Shown here piece by piece: positions 5,464 through 5,731 of a DNA stretch of 5,731 bases. Source of the DNA: Deltaproteobacteria bacterium. GTDB taxonomy: Bacteria; Myxococcota_A; Polyangia; JAAYKL01. A model generated the notes under the pieces. The model worked only from the letters and a program-made list of their open reading frames with translations. It was not told where the DNA came from and ran no database searches. The position numbers were made by a program, and so were the translations under genes. Each line of letters starts with the position of its first letter. The first letter of the stretch is position 1. The stretch is taken from assembly GCA_011389755.1 (NCBI GenBank), contig JAABTR010000098.1, positions 1 through 5,731 on the forward strand, written 5' to 3'.

Positions 5464-5731
5464 AACCGCGCGAAGCTTATGAGTGGTTAAAGGAAGACAG
5501 CATCCAGGCGGCGTACTTGGGTTCCATGGGCGAGCTCCTGGCGTGGGATCAAAGGACGTTTTTGCCCCCGCGCGGCCAAGCTCACCGGGCCGAACAGCTC
5601 GCCTTCTTGGCCAAGCTACTGCACGAACGCGCGACAAACCCGCGCATCGGCGCCCGGCTGCGGACCGTTGAGCACAGCGAGGTCGTCGAGAGAGCCGAAA
5701 GCGTGGAGGCGGTGAACATCCGCGAGTGGCG
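5460..5731 (+). CDS. M32 family (Taq-type) metallocarboxypeptidase, N-terminal part
   Basis: The frame opens with ATG at 5460 and runs off the window after 90 codons. The segment MGELLAWDQRTFLPPRG (residues 23-39) followed by AHRAEQLAFLAKLLHERATNPRIG (41-64) is the N-terminal signature of thermostable carboxypeptidase 1, peptidase family M32. The last visible residues, VNIREW, also fit this family. Members are cytoplasmic zinc-dependent enzymes of about 500 residues that remove C-terminal amino acids from peptides. The catalytic HEXXH site lies far downstream, so activity cannot be judged here. No signal peptide is present. It is translationally coupled to the second ankyrin lipoprotein, which suggests shared expression; the compartments probably differ, so direct contact is not implied. 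Confidence 0.88.
   Translation, partial: MKPREAYEWLKEDSIQAAYLGSMGELLAWDQRTFLPPRGQAHRAEQLAFLAKLLHERATNPRIGARLRTVEHSEVVERAESVEAVNIREW

Noticed and set aside
4843..5637. Long open frame on the minus strand opposite the second ankyrin gene and the M32 gene
   Set aside because: It crosses two genes identified by clear family motifs, and its low-complexity Arg/Gly/Val product looks like an antisense shadow.

Overview
The window is GC-rich, densely coded and reads entirely on the + strand. Two genes encode proteins with lipoprotein signal peptides, which points to a Gram-negative cell. EGF-like and ankyrin modules on lipoproteins, next to an SrkA-type kinase, suggest a myxobacterium-like or other 'deltaproteobacterial' lineage. 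That placement is inference; no phylogenetic marker is present.

Layout: (1) positions 1-121 hold the end of a membrane protein, probably a transporter permease. (2) 123-1130 is a clear srkA (yihE) stress-response kinase, whose ribosome site lies inside the end of the preceding gene. (3) 1215-2399 is a membrane-anchored calcineurin-like phosphoesterase of the YkuE type, with a twin-arginine motif before its last membrane segment. (4) 2400-2488 is the only regulatory-looking gap. It holds a long RNA hairpin that is not a normal terminator, then a palindrome with a third half-site just ahead of a strong ribosome site. (5) 2489-4435 and 4453-5463 are two consecutive ankyrin-repeat lipoproteins. 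(6) 5460-5731 is the start of an M32 (Taq-type) carboxypeptidase, cut by the window end, whose start codon overlaps the previous stop.

The first ankyrin lipoprotein has a lipobox, then a shortened EGF-like module in which two of the six expected cysteines are replaced by leucine, then fifteen ankyrin repeats in unbroken 33-residue register plus caps. The second has a lipobox and about nine repeats. Neither protein has a TPLH histidine in any repeat. The two lipoproteins and the peptidase are packed like one operon, separate from the srkA-phosphoesterase group upstream. The lipoproteins would work in the periplasm or on a membrane surface, whereas SrkA and M32 peptidases are normally cytoplasmic, so the link to the peptidase is more likely shared expression than one complex.

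The most unusual points are the two-disulfide EGF module fused to ankyrins in a bacterial lipoprotein; an A8 slippery run near the end of the first ankyrin gene, placed so that a -1 shift would read into the second; the possible Sec/Tat dual insertion of the phosphoesterase; and the hairpin plus palindrome ahead of the ankyrin operon.
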